Below, piece after piece: positions 43,490 to 52,184 of a stretch of 64,000 nt of DNA; the first letter of the stretch is position 1, and every line of letters starts with the position of its first letter. The stretch comes from Bacteroidota bacterium (GTDB lineage Bacteria; Bacteroidota; Bacteroidia; AKYH767-A; 2013-40CM-41-45), in NCBI GenBank assembly GCA_003389385.1, contig QQVM01000020.1:1-64000 (forward strand), read 5' to 3'. The translations under genes were made by a program, and so were the position numbers. The notes under the pieces are model-generated. The model did no database searches. It saw nothing but the letters and a program-made list of their open reading frames with translations, and was not told where the DNA came from.

Positions 43490-44274
43490 TGAGATACCTT
43501 TTAGTTTTTATTTGTTTTTTCTGTTCATCGTTCAGCAACTCTGAGTACCGGTTTATTCATTCGATCCCTTTTACAGGAGTGAAAAGTTTTACTACTGATA
43601 ATCTTGGATTATCATATGTTGTGGCAGGTAATCAGCTGCTTCAGTTTGATAGTCAGGGAAAGCCTCTTGCTTTTTTTAGTGAAAGCGGTTTAGGTGAATT
43701 GAGAAGCGTGGATGCAGGTAATCCATTAAAGATCTTGTTGTTTTATCCTGACTTCGCAAGAATCATCATTCTCAATTCAAAACTTTCTGTACAGGCGACT
43801 GTCAATTTAAGAGAAGCCGGGATAGAACAGCCAGTACTTGCATGTAATTCTCTCAATGAGGGATATTGGTTTTACGACAGGCAGGATTACCAGTTGAAGA
43901 AAATGGACCTGAATCTCAGAATCAGTTTTCGAAGTCAGGATTTACTATCACTCACAGGGAAAAACTTACAACCGAATTTTATCATTGAGTCAGGTTCGTA
44001 TGTATATATGAATAATCCCGAGGAGGGCATCATGATGTTTGACCGATTCGGGAATTACTATAAGACTGTTCCTGTTACCGGCTTGACAGATTTTCAGGTC
44101 AGAGAAAATGAAATCCTATTTGTCAGGGATAATAAATTTAAAAGTATTAATATCCGCAGTGGATTGGAGAATGTAATACAAATTCCTGAACATGAAACAT
44201 TGCTTCAAGCGAGAATTGAACAACATCAACTTTATTTATTAACAAGCGACAGTTTGAAGTTTTATTCTTTTTAG
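43489..44274 (+). CDS. Secreted hypothetical protein, possible beta-propeller
   Basis: A signal peptide (LLVFICFFCSSFSNS) precedes about 240 residues of repeated beta-strand character (LGLSYVVAGNQLLQFDSQGK, YWFYDRQDYQLKKMDLN, IMMFDRFGNYYKTV), which suggests a propeller-like fold. Its ATG overlaps the GH3 stop codon (TAATG), so translation is coupled. No enzymatic motif is visible. Confidence 0.7.
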   Translation: MRYLLVFICFFCSSFSNSEYRFIHSIPFTGVKSFTTDNLGLSYVVAGNQLLQFDSQGKPLAFFSESGLGELRSVDAGNPLKILLFYPDFARIIILNSKLSVQATVNLREAGIEQPVLACNSLNEGYWFYDRQDYQLKKMDLNLRISFRSQDLLSLTGKNLQPNFIIESGSYVYMNNPEEGIMMFDRFGNYYKTVPVTGLTDFQVRENEILFVRDNKFKSINIRSGLENVIQIPEHETLLQARIEQHQLYLLTSDSLKFYSF

Positions 44275-44320
44275 ATTCGCACTTTATCAGTTTAACTATT
44301 TAACAGCGAAAAACACAAAT

Positions 44321-45061
44321 ATGGCATCCAAGTCTCAAGTAAAAAAAGCAAGTGTAAAGTCTGCGCCTGCCAAATCAGGCTCAGCTAAAATAGTCAGCGC
44401 AAAATCCATTGAGAAATATTCTCCTACCAGGAAGCAACTGACGCCATTGCACATAGCTGTTGCAGGAAATATTGGTGCAGGAAAAACTACGCTTACTACG
44501 CTTCTTGCAAAAAACATGAAATGGGAACCGCATTTTGAAGACGTGGATGACAATCCTTACCTGAATGATTTTTATGAAGACATGCAGCGCTGGTCATTCA
44601 ATCTTCAGATCTACTTTTTAAATTCCAGATTTGATCAGATAACCAGAATCAGACAGAGCGGCAAGACAATCATACAGGACAGAACTATTTATGAAGACGC
44701 TCACATCTTCGCGCCAAACCTTCACTCTATGGGTCTGATGACAACGCGTGATTTCAATAATTATCAGCAGTTGTTCAGCCTTATGAGCAAGTTTGTTTCT
44801 CCACCTGACCTCTTGATTTATCTTCGGGGTTCAGTTCCAACTCTGGTGAATCAGATTGCAAAGAGAGGAAGAGATTATGAAAATTCAATCAGAATAGATT
44901 ACCTGAAGAGACTTAATGAGAGGTATGAAGCATGGATTTCTACCTATGAGCTTGGCAAACTTCTGGTAATTGATATAGATGATTTAAATTTTGCCGATAA
45001 CCAGGAGGACCTAGGCCGTATCATTGACAGGATCAATGCTGAAATAAACGGACTATTCTAA
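44321..45061 (+). CDS. Deoxynucleoside kinase with basic N-terminal tail
   Basis: The enzyme phosphorylates deoxynucleosides for salvage. The P-loop is AVAGNIGAGKTTLTTLLAKNM, followed by DRTIYEDAHIFA (the ERS/DR catalytic motif region) and the lid RGRDYENSIRIDYLKRLNERY. It lacks an obvious marker that would separate deoxyadenosine from deoxyguanosine kinase. About 45 N-terminal residues are Lys/Ser/Ala-rich (KKASVKSAPAKSGSAK) and resemble histone-like tails, which is not usual for the family. Confidence 0.9.
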   Translation: MASKSQVKKASVKSAPAKSGSAKIVSAKSIEKYSPTRKQLTPLHIAVAGNIGAGKTTLTTLLAKNMKWEPHFEDVDDNPYLNDFYEDMQRWSFNLQIYFLNSRFDQITRIRQSGKTIIQDRTIYEDAHIFAPNLHSMGLMTTRDFNNYQQLFSLMSKFVSPPDLLIYLRGSVPTLVNQIAKRGRDYENSIRIDYLKRLNERYEAWISTYELGKLLVIDIDDLNFADNQEDLGRIIDRINAEINGLF

Positions 45062-45079
45062 TCTGGATATAATATCTAA

Positions 45080-45108
45080 AAAAAACCGGATCAAGTCCGG
45101 TTTTTTTT
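45080..45108. terminator. Bidirectional terminator
   Basis: AAAAAACCGGA and TCCGGTTTTTTTT form a short GC stem flanked by A and T runs, between the convergent kinase and DUF4476 genes. Confidence 0.85.
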
Positions 45109-45119
45109 GTTTCTGATTT

Positions 45120-45815
45120 TTAGCCCTGCATCATTACAAACCTGTTGAGCTCCTTCACACTCGAATCAAACACGAATGCACTATAAGTAATGTGGAAATT
45201 ATTCTTGTCGACGGTATGCTCGTATGATTTTTTCGCAATGTCGAGTCGTGTGGATTCAAAGTCAAATTGCTCCATCAATTCTTTAACCTGAAGAGAAGTC
45301 AGATAATTATTGCGGATCCAGTTTTCGGCCAATTCCAATCGACTGCTTTCAAAGGACTGCTCTTGCAAAACAGACAGAATGTTGTAGAAGTCTTCATCAT
45401 CCGGAACCTCCATTCCGTAATAGGGGTGATGATACACAGGACGTGGAATAATCGGAGACGGATAGGGAACAGGAGCTGCAATCGGTCTGATGCTTTCTAC
45501 ACGGAACCCGTGTTTTCCTGAAAATCTGGCTTCAGTGTGAGAAGCAGGATGAATGTCAACGTATGAATCAAAAACAAGACGCGAGTGATGATGATAGGCC
45601 CCGGAATGTTCTTTATAAATTCTTATGTGATGTCTTCCCGGAATCAATTGATTAACATAAACTGATTTACCATGTGTGTTTAATCGATAACCGTTTAATT
45701 GGACCGAATAATTGTGATGGCTGAAACGAACGATGAAACTTGAATAAGCCGGATGCGCGAATGATTCTATTGCAAAGAGCAATGCAATGACAGTGGCGGT
45801 GATGAAATTTTTCAT
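45120..45815 (-). CDS. Secreted DUF4476 protein
   Basis: A signal peptide (MKNFITATVIALLFAIESFA) is followed by a beta-rich, His-rich middle domain and a proline-rich linker (APVPYPSPIIPRPVYHHP). The C-terminal 90 residues are DUF4476: FESSRLELAENWIRNNYLTS, LMEQFDFESTRLDIAKKSYE and YSAFVFDSSVKELNRF. The family is specific to Bacteroidota and has no assigned function. It is likely periplasmic or outer-surface. Confidence 0.85.
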   Translation of the reverse strand: MKNFITATVIALLFAIESFAHPAYSSFIVRFSHHNYSVQLNGYRLNTHGKSVYVNQLIPGRHHIRIYKEHSGAYHHHSRLVFDSYVDIHPASHTEARFSGKHGFRVESIRPIAAPVPYPSPIIPRPVYHHPYYGMEVPDDEDFYNILSVLQEQSFESSRLELAENWIRNNYLTSLQVKELMEQFDFESTRLDIAKKSYEHTVDKNNFHITYSAFVFDSSVKELNRFVMMQG

Positions 45816-45928
45816 GATGAGGAAGTTTATTCATCGCCTGACAACAGCTGTGCCACAAATTTCAACCTGAACTCAGTCCGATTCAATCAATTGTACTTAT
45901 TCATGCGATCTTCACGAGGGATATATTT

Positions 45929-46843
45929 TTATTTAAATTTATTTACCAGGCCGAGAGCATGATTCAGCAGCAGCCATGCTTCTTCCACTTCATTTTTATC
46001 AAGTAAAGCCTTGGCAAGCTCTTCAAATTTTCGGGACAAAACTTCAGGATTGCTTCCGAAGCGGGCGCTTAGTTCTTTCACATAAGCTTTGCCCGCGAAT
46101 TCAGATAATTGAGCCTTGCTTGGATATTGCTTTATATTTCCCAATTGACCAAGATTGTTTCCAGTTAAAACTTTGCTGAGACGGATTTGATCAGGAAGTT
46201 CATCTACGCCTATGCCCAATTCAGCAAGTGGTTTTTTTACAGAAAAGATTGCAGGTCCAGAAGCGCGGCAGTACAAATTGCCTCCCATTCGTGCAACAAG
46301 ATCCAACTTGTCTGCATCCATATGCCCGTTTTCATCAAGAACATCTTCACTCACATGCATGAGTAGCACTTCACAAATGATTAGGTTGGCAGCTCCCCCC
46401 AATTGGCCCATTTCTTTTACTTCCAGCACCTTGCATTCCATTTGAACAGGAGATTCCTTCACACGGAATGGCTTGATGATTTCTGAAGGGATCGGAGTCA
46501 GTCCGCTTTTGACAAACTCATTCACACCTTTTGGATATTCTGTACTGGAGAGAGACATCTGCTGAACGATTGAATAGTTTACAGCATTGATCACTACTTC
46601 ACCGGTTTCATGGATGTTCTCGAGTGTATGTTTCAGTGTATTGTCCCGCACTCTTCTTGCTGGCGAAAAAACGAGGATCGGAGGTTTGCTGCCAAAAGCA
46701 TTGAAAAAGCTGAATGGAGCCAGGTTGGGCCTGCCTTCCTTATCAACTGTACTGGCAAAAGCAATCGGACGAGGCGCTACGGCATTGAGAAGGTGGGCGT
46801 GAAATTCCGATGTTTTGATTTGCCCTGGAACAATCTTGATCAT
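45929..46843 (-). CDS. Flavin reductase-like FMN-binding protein
   Basis: The N-terminal 200 residues are a flavin reductase-like split-barrel: NAVAPRPIAFASTVDKEGRPNLAPFSFFNAF, FSPARRVRDNTLKHT and EVVINAVNYSIVQQMSLSS. The FMN-binding segment is intact, and relatives reduce flavins or act as flavoredoxins. The last 100 residues are helical and lack a known domain. It is monocistronic from its own promoter. Confidence 0.88.
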   Translation of the reverse strand: MIKIVPGQIKTSEFHAHLLNAVAPRPIAFASTVDKEGRPNLAPFSFFNAFGSKPPILVFSPARRVRDNTLKHTLENIHETGEVVINAVNYSIVQQMSLSSTEYPKGVNEFVKSGLTPIPSEIIKPFRVKESPVQMECKVLEVKEMGQLGGAANLIICEVLLMHVSEDVLDENGHMDADKLDLVARMGGNLYCRASGPAIFSVKKPLAELGIGVDELPDQIRLSKVLTGNNLGQLGNIKQYPSKAQLSEFAGKAYVKELSARFGSNPEVLSRKFEELAKALLDKNEVEEAWLLLNHALGLVNKFK

Positions 46844-46861
46844 GATTCATGGATTACGTTT

Positions 46862-46869
46862 CAAAGGTA
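46862..46869 (-). promoter_or_regulatory. Promoter -7 element of the flavin reductase gene
   Basis: On the minus strand TACCTTTG followed by AAACG lies about 19 bases before the ATG. No -33 TTTG is seen at the usual distance. Confidence 0.5.
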
Positions 46870-46907
46870 AAAAACCTGCATGTTTTACCCTCACAGGAAA
46901 CCCATGT

Positions 46908-46938
46908 TTTGCAGGACCTGAAATTTATACTACCTTCG
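46908..46938 (+). promoter_or_regulatory. tRNA-Leu promoter (TTTG-N19-TACCTTCG)
   Basis: TTTG at 46908-46911, 19 bases, then TACCTTCG at 46931-46938 followed by CGTCCC. The spacing is perfect and the tRNA begins 12 bases after the -7 element. Confidence 0.75.
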
Positions 46939-46950
46939 CGTCCCGTTTCT

Positions 46951-47032
46951 GCGCATGTGGCGTAATTGGCAGCCGCGCCAGACTTAGGATCTGGTGCCGA
47001 AAGGCGTGGGGGTTCGAGTCCCTCCATGCGCA
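46951..47032 (+). tRNA. tRNA-Leu (anticodon TAG)
   Basis: GCGCATG (46951-46957) pairs with CATGCGC (47025-47031) as the acceptor stem, with discriminator A at 47032. The anticodon arm CCAGA-CTTAGGA-TCTGG places TAG in the loop, reading CUN codons. A long variable arm (TGCCGAAAGGCG) marks a class II tRNA, and GGTTCGAGTCC forms the T arm. CCA is not encoded. Confidence 0.96.
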
Positions 47033-47073
47033 CTTAATTCGGATTCATAAAAGAAATCCGCATTTTCATTGAA

Positions 47074-48447
47074 ATGATGAATATTACCAAAGAACAAGTA
47101 GATGCGCTTCACGCGGTTGTTAAAATCGAGGTTCAGCCTTCTGATTACCAGCCCAGAGTGAATGAAGTGATCAAAAGCTACCAAAAAACTGCGAATGTCC
47201 CAGGATTTCGTCCCGGTAAAGTTCCTGCAGGAATCATCAAGAAGATGTATGGCAAAGCTGTACTGGTAGAGGAGTTGAACAAGCTTTTATCCGAATCTCT
47301 GGGGAAGTACATTTATGATAACAAGCTCGAAGTGATTGGAAGTCCGCTTCCGAAGAAATCGGAAAAAGAACAAGTATTTGAAGACGGGGCCGGCTTTGAA
47401 TTTTCTTATGAATTGGGAATCGCGCCTTCCTTTGAATTAAGAATGCCTGATAGCAAAATCCCTTATTATGTCCTGAAAGTGGATGATAAGATGGTGGATG
47501 ATGACATTACTGACATACGCAGACGTTACGGTAAATTCTCCAACCCTGAAGTTTCTGAGGCCAGTCACATTCTTTATGGTGAATTCACTGAGCTGAATGA
47601 TGACGGCGAAGTGAAAGAAGGAGGAAATCGTACAACTACTTCACTTGCCATCGAAATGATCCGCAATGAAGATTTCAGAAAACCTTTCATCGGTCTTAAA
47701 AAGGGAGACACAGTCCGTTTCAACCCGTTGAAATCACTTCCAAGTGAAGCTGAAGTGGCAGCTATGCTTAGAACCGGAAAAGATTCTCCTGCATTGAGTG
47801 CCGATTATATTTTCACTGTCACTACAATTAATCAGATTGATAAAGCTGAGTTGAATCAGGAATTGTTTGATAAGCTTTACGGAGAAGGCGCAGTAACAAC
47901 TGAAGAGGAATTCAGAAATAAAGTTCGTGAAAGTATCGCTCAGTATTTCGTGAAAGAAAGCGACCGCAAACTCAAGAAAGATTTACGAAATGTACTGCTC
48001 GAGGGCAATGAAATTCCTCTGCCAGATGACTTTCTTAAGAGGATGTTGAAAGCTAATCAGGAAAAAGAGAAGGCAGAGCACGAATTCGATCATGAGTATT
48101 ATCACCTTGCTGAAGATTTGCGTTGGAGCCTTATCCAGAATAAAGTCGCATCCAGCAATGACATTATCATCAGTGAGGAAGAAGTAAAAGCACTCAGCGT
48201 ACAGGTTATTCGCCAGCAGTTTGCACAGTATGGCTATTATGAAATGGAACAGGACAAGCTGGATGAAATGTCAGTGCGCTATCTGAATGAAGAAGGCAAT
48301 TACGACAGGTTGGAAAGAACATTAAGAGAAAACAAAGTGTTTGAGCATCTCAGGCAACAAATTCAACTCGACAATATTGAATTGTCATATACAGATTTTG
48401 TAGACAAACTTCGTGAGAAGACCAATCATGAACTGGAACATCATTGA
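47074..48447 (+). CDS. tig: Trigger factor (ribosome-associated chaperone)
   Basis: The ribosome-binding N-domain has the signature NVPGFRPGKVPAGIIKKMYGK near residue 40, matching GFRxGKxP. The central region, normally a PPIase domain, is divergent (ILYGEFTELNDDGEVKEGG), and the C-terminal chaperone arms are long and acidic. Length of 457 is usual. Two adjacent ATGs (47074 and 47077) can start it. It heads the tig-clpP-clpX region, but terminators follow each gene. Confidence 0.93.
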   Translation: MMNITKEQVDALHAVVKIEVQPSDYQPRVNEVIKSYQKTANVPGFRPGKVPAGIIKKMYGKAVLVEELNKLLSESLGKYIYDNKLEVIGSPLPKKSEKEQVFEDGAGFEFSYELGIAPSFELRMPDSKIPYYVLKVDDKMVDDDITDIRRRYGKFSNPEVSEASHILYGEFTELNDDGEVKEGGNRTTTSLAIEMIRNEDFRKPFIGLKKGDTVRFNPLKSLPSEAEVAAMLRTGKDSPALSADYIFTVTTINQIDKAELNQELFDKLYGEGAVTTEEEFRNKVRESIAQYFVKESDRKLKKDLRNVLLEGNEIPLPDDFLKRMLKANQEKEKAEHEFDHEYYHLAEDLRWSLIQNKVASSNDIIISEEEVKALSVQVIRQQFAQYGYYEMEQDKLDEMSVRYLNEEGNYDRLERTLRENKVFEHLRQQIQLDNIELSYTDFVDKLREKTNHELEHH

Positions 48448-48467
48448 TCGGATCTACATACAGATCA

Positions 48468-48497
48468 AGGGGGAATGCGAAGCATTCCCTTTTTTTT
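48468..48497 (+). terminator. tig terminator
   Basis: GGGAATGC (48471-48478) and GCATTCCC (48482-48489) form an 8-base stem with a GAA loop and a following T-run. Confidence 0.88.
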
Positions 48498-48654
48498 ATC
48501 TTACGGAACAGGTATAAGTGTGGAAGATTGATGTTGAAAACTATTTTGAAGCTGCACGGCGAAAGCAGCAATCACTTTTAATTTTGGCTTGACAAATAAA
48601 AGGAACTGCAGAACATTAACTGCGGACACCGGATTCACTTATAAATAATCAACA

Positions 48655-49332
48655 ATGAATTATTCAGAAGAGTTTAGAAAATACGCGATCAAGCACCGCG
48701 GGATCAGCAGTATGACTGTTGACAGTTTCACCAGTGCTGTGAGGTCAGATTACATTTCACCTACCATCATCGAAGAACGACAGTTGAACATTGCAACCAT
48801 GGATGTATTTTCGAGACTTATGATGGACCGGATTATATTCCTGGGTGTGGGTATCAACGACTACGTTTCAAACATCATTCAGGCACAGCTTCTTTTTCTT
48901 GAATCAGTGGATGCAAAAAAAGACATACAGATTTACATGAACAGTCCGGGCGGGTCGGTATATGCTGGTCTAGGAATCTATGACACCATGCAGTTTGTTC
49001 AGCCAAGCATTGCCACTATTTGCACAGGCATGGCTGCATCCATGGCTGCGGTGTTGATGACGGCAGGAGCAAAAGGAAAGAGAGCTGCATTGCCGCATGC
49101 AAGAATCATGATTCATCAGCCAATGGGAGGTGCAGAAGGCCAGGCATCGGATATTGAAATCACTGCAAGGGAAATCCAAAAGCTTAAGAAGGAGCTTTAT
49201 GAAATCATTGCAAGTCATTCAGGTCAGGAATATGACAGGGTTTGGAAGGATTCAGACAGGGATTACTGGATGACTGCCACTGAAGCCAAAGAATACGGAA
49301 TGATCGACGAAGTACTTACCAGAAAGAAGTAA
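48655..49332 (+). CDS. clpP: ATP-dependent Clp protease proteolytic subunit
   Basis: ClpP forms the proteolytic barrel used by ClpX. The nucleophile is Ser in CTGMAASMAAVLM, the His in LPHARIMIHQP, and NSPGGSVYAGLGIYDTM precedes them. The N-terminal 30 residues before SPTIIEERQLNI are longer than in E. coli mature ClpP and may be a propeptide. clpX lies downstream after a terminator-like hairpin. Confidence 0.96.
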   Translation: MNYSEEFRKYAIKHRGISSMTVDSFTSAVRSDYISPTIIEERQLNIATMDVFSRLMMDRIIFLGVGINDYVSNIIQAQLLFLESVDAKKDIQIYMNSPGGSVYAGLGIYDTMQFVQPSIATICTGMAASMAAVLMTAGAKGKRAALPHARIMIHQPMGGAEGQASDIEITAREIQKLKKELYEIIASHSGQEYDRVWKDSDRDYWMTATEAKEYGMIDEVLTRKK

Positions 49333-49352
49333 ATAAACCAGCAAAGTCGAAA

Positions 49353-49389
49353 AGGCAGAATTGTTCAAACGAATGATTCTGCTTTTTTT
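49353..49389 (+). terminator. clpP terminator
   Basis: GGCAGAATTGTTC and GAATGATTCTGC pair (with one internal mismatch) around AAAC, followed by a T-run. It implies clpX has its own promoter or relies on readthrough. Confidence 0.75.
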
Positions 49390-49523
49390 TATTCTAGTGT
49401 TTTGCATTTTATTACACTTGTAAATGTGTGAAATTGTGATGATTTAAGGCATTCAGGCCGGATTGATTATGTTGAGAGAACTATTTTATTTAGCTTGCGT
49501 TAAATTTTTCGCCATATCATAGT

Positions 49524-50768
49524 ATGAAAAATCAGAAAGAAATCAAGTGTTCATTTTGCGGGAGAGACAAGAGTGAAACCTATGTATTAATTGCAGGCAT
49601 TACCGGCCATATATGCGACCAGTGTATTCAGCAGGCACAGAATATTCTCAGCGATGAAATGAATAATAAGGTGAAGAGCACCATCAATTCTCACCTTACC
49701 TTGTTAAAGCCAATTGAAATCAAGAAGTTTTTAGATCAATATGTCATTGGACAGGATGAAGCCAAAAAGGTTCTGGCGGTAGCAGTTTACAATCATTATA
49801 AAAGAATATCATCCAAAATTAAAAAGCAGGATGAAGTAGAGATAGAGAAGTCAAACATCATTCTCGTTGGAGAAACAGGAACGGGTAAAACCCTGCTGGC
49901 CCGTACCATTGCAAAGATGCTGAATGTGCCTTTTTGCATTGCTGATGCCACGGTGCTCACCGAGGCAGGATATGTTGGCGAAGATGTAGAAAGTATTTTG
50001 ACGAGGTTGTTGCAGGCGGCAGATTATGATGTTGCTTCTGCAGAAAGAGGCATAGTATACATTGATGAGATAGATAAAATAGCCAGGAAAAGTGATAATC
50101 CGTCTATAACAAGAGATGTGAGCGGTGAAGGCGTTCAGCAGGCATTGTTGAAACTGCTTGAAGGTTCAGTAGTGAACGTGCCTCCTCAGGGAGGGCGCAA
50201 GCATCCTGAGCAGAAGATGATATCCATGGACACACAGAACATCCTGTTCATTTGTGGCGGAGCTTTCGACGGAATTGAGAAAAAAATTGCGAAAAGACTC
50301 CAGGCGAATGCCCTTGGATTCAAAGCCAGCAAGGAGCATGAGCAATTTGATAAATCAAACTACCTGCAGTACATCAGTCCGATGGATCTCAAGTCTTTTG
50401 GTATAATTCCTGAACTGATCGGGCGTTTACCGGTCATCACCCATTTGGATCCGCTTGACAAGGTTGTTCTCAGGTCAATTCTGACAGAGCCAAAGAATGC
50501 CCTTATCAAGCAATATGAAAAGTTATTCCTGTTTGAGGGAATCAGTCTTCAGATTGATAAAAGCGTATTGGAATTTATTGTGGAAAAGGCGCATGAATTC
50601 AAGTTGGGTGCCCGCGGTTTGAGGTCAATTTGCGAGGCAATACTTTTGGATGCCATGTTTGAATTGCCTTCTGCTGGAAAAGGGGCAACCAAAGAATTCC
50701 ACGTGACACTCAGCTATGCCAAGGAAAAATTCGAGAAATCGAATGTGAATAAATTGAAAGTCGCTTAA
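49524..50768 (+). CDS. clpX: ATP-dependent Clp protease ATPase subunit ClpX
   Basis: ClpX unfolds substrates and feeds them to ClpP. The N-terminal zinc-binding domain is complete (CSFCGRDK, then CDQCIQQ). Walker A is [17 protein letters not shown], pore loop region [12 protein letters not shown], Walker [12 protein letters not shown], and sensor 2 [14 protein letters not shown]. The IGF-like ClpP-binding loop region lies around [14 protein letters not shown]. Length of 414 is usual. Confidence 0.97.
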   Translation: MKNQKEIKCSFCGRDKSETYVLIAGITGHICDQCIQQAQNILSDEMNNKVKSTINSHLTLLKPIEIKKFLDQYVIGQDEAKKVLAVAVYNHYKRISSKIKKQDEVEIEKSNIILVGETGTGKTLLARTIAKMLNVPFCIADATVLTEAGYVGEDVESILTRLLQAADYDVASAERGIVYIDEIDKIARKSDNPSITRDVSGEGVQQALLKLLEGSVVNVPPQGGRKHPEQKMISMDTQNILFICGGAFDGIEKKIAKRLQANALGFKASKEHEQFDKSNYLQYISPMDLKSFGIIPELIGRLPVITHLDPLDKVVLRSILTEPKNALIKQYEKLFLFEGISLQIDKSVLEFIVEKAHEFKLGARGLRSICEAILLDAMFELPSAGKGATKEFHVTLSYAKEKFEKSNVNKLKVA

Positions 50769-50803
50769 TCAGCAATTTTCTATCAAATTTAGCATTGCAT
50801 GGC

Positions 50804-50841
50804 CATCCTGTACTGAAAGAGTGCAGGATGTTTCATTTTTA
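50804..50841 (+). terminator. clpX terminator
   Basis: CATCCTGTACT and AGTGCAGGATG pair around a GAAAG loop with a T-rich tail, 36 bases after the clpX stop. Confidence 0.75.
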
Positions 50842-50952
50842 ACCAAAATTGAGGTTTTGACCATGTAAGTGTTACCTGACTAACAAACCTCCTTTATTAT
50901 TCTTTTCCAGGATCTTGAGACTGCAGAAAAAGCTGAAAATGTTGGAAAAAAA

Positions 50953-50961
50953 TTATCCACA
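50953..50961 (+). promoter_or_regulatory. Candidate DnaA box upstream of rpsL
   Basis: TTATCCACA is a perfect match to the DnaA box consensus and ends 3 bases before the -33 TTTG of the str promoter. It is single, so it is not an origin. A chance match is possible in a window of this size. Confidence 0.35.
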
Positions 50962-50964
50962 TAG

Positions 50965-50995
50965 TTTGGTAAATAAAAAAGAAGGCCTACCTTTG
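50965..50995 (+). promoter_or_regulatory. str operon promoter (TTTG-N19-TACCTTTG)
   Basis: TTTG at 50965-50968, exactly 19 bases, then TACCTTTG at 50988-50995 followed by CATTCCC. It is a textbook Bacteroidota promoter about 65 bases before rpsL and probably drives much of the ribosomal cluster downstream. Confidence 0.85.
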
Positions 50996-51060
50996 CATTC
51001 CCAAAAAATGGGCAAAAACGCGTAAGCGACTGATTTATAACCAGAAAGAATAATAATCGA

Positions 51061-51450
51061 ATGCCAACAATTCAGCAGTTAGTTCGCAAGGGGCGCACGA
51101 AACTTATCGATAAGAGTAAGTCTCCGGCCTTGACTTCATGTCCTCAGAGACGCGGTGTTTGCACCCGTGTGTACACTACCACGCCAAAGAAGCCAAATTC
51201 AGCTATGCGTAAAGTGGCTCGTGTGCGTCTTACAAACAAATTTGAAGTCACTGCATACATTCCGGGAGAAGGGCACAACCTGCAGGAGCACTCGATTGTG
51301 ATGATTCGCGGAGGAAGGGTTAAAGATCTTCCTGGGGTTCGTTATCACATCATTCGCGGTACACTTGACACTGCAGGTGTTGAGGGTCGCAAACAGCAAA
51401 GAAGTAAGTACGGCGCGAAGCGTCCAAAAGAAGGCGGAGCCAAGAAATAA
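51061..51450 (+). CDS. rpsL: 30S ribosomal protein S12
   Basis: S12 sits at the decoding centre. [19 protein letters not shown] holds Lys43 and [13 protein letters not shown] holds Lys88, both wild-type at the positions where streptomycin resistance arises, so sensitivity is predicted from this gene. Length of 129 is normal. It opens the str cluster, with rpsG 46 bases on. Confidence 0.97.
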   Translation: MPTIQQLVRKGRTKLIDKSKSPALTSCPQRRGVCTRVYTTTPKKPNSAMRKVARVRLTNKFEVTAYIPGEGHNLQEHSIVMIRGGRVKDLPGVRYHIIRGTLDTAGVEGRKQQRSKYGAKRPKEGGAKK

Positions 51451-51496
51451 TATATAAAGTAACAAGACTTAATTACCCATCAAGGATCATTGAATC

Positions 51497-51964
51497 ATGC
51501 GTAAGACCAAACCAAAGAAAAGAATACTTCTTCCAGACCCAAAGTTTAACGACACTCTGGTTACACGTTTCGTGAATAACCTCATGTACGGAGGCAAGAA
51601 GAGCCTGGCTTACGGAATCTTCTATGATGCGATTACAAGGGTAGAGGAAAAGACAAAGGAGCCGGGACTGGATGTGTGGAAGAAGGCAATGACGAATGTA
51701 ATGCCGACAGTTGAGGTGAAGAGCCGTCGTGTGGGTGGAGCAACATTCCAGATTCCGAGTGAAATCCGTCCTGACAGGAAAGTTGCCCTTACAATTGGCT
51801 GGCTGATTTCATATGCTCGCAAGCGCAATGAAAAGTCGATGGCTGAAAAGCTGGCTGGTGAAATCATCGCTGCATCCAAAGGTGAGGGTGCTGCAGTGAA
51901 GAAGAAGGAAGATACGCACAGAATGGCAGAGGCTAACAAGGCATTCTCGCACTTCAGAGCATAA
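51497..51964 (+). CDS. rpsG: 30S ribosomal protein S7
   Basis: S7 nucleates assembly of the 30S head and contacts the E site. [17 protein letters not shown] at the start and [19 protein letters not shown] in the middle are standard, as is the C-terminal [14 protein letters not shown]. Length of 155 fits. A 220-base structured gap separates it from fusA. Confidence 0.97.
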   Translation: MRKTKPKKRILLPDPKFNDTLVTRFVNNLMYGGKKSLAYGIFYDAITRVEEKTKEPGLDVWKKAMTNVMPTVEVKSRRVGGATFQIPSEIRPDRKVALTIGWLISYARKRNEKSMAEKLAGEIIAASKGEGAAVKKKEDTHRMAEANKAFSHFRA

Positions 51965-52037
51965 TTGATTCCTGAATAGTAAAGAGTAATTCCGGGGTTT
52001 GCCCCACATAAAATAAACAAGTAGTTCTTTCTTTACC

Positions 52038-52138
52038 GGATAACCAAAGACTTGCCGAGAACTGGCAAGATTCAACTGGATAACTGAGTCGGCCCTCCGG
52101 GCGGTAATACCTAAGCAGATTCAAAGTGTCCGGTTATC
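52038..52138 (+). promoter_or_regulatory. Structured intercistronic RNA between rpsG and fusA
   Basis: The gap 51965-52184 contains nested pairings. GATAACC (52039-52045) can pair with GGTTATC (52132-52138) and encloses CTTGCC/GGCAAG (52051-52056 with 52064-52069) and GCCC/GGGC (52092-52095 with 52099-52102). A further hairpin GGGG-TTTG-CCCC lies upstream at 51994-52005. None has a T-run, so regulation of translation or RNA processing is more likely than termination. I know no named family for it. Confidence 0.5.
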
Positions 52139-52184
52139 ACGCAAAAGAAATAACTATCGTTATGATTAACGGATAAATAATCAG

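Noticed and set aside
46870-46920. Inverted repeat CCTGCATGTTTT/TGTTTTGCAGG as a possible terminator
   Set aside because: Pairing is imperfect and the right arm contains the -33 element of the tRNA promoter; it is explained as promoter sequence.
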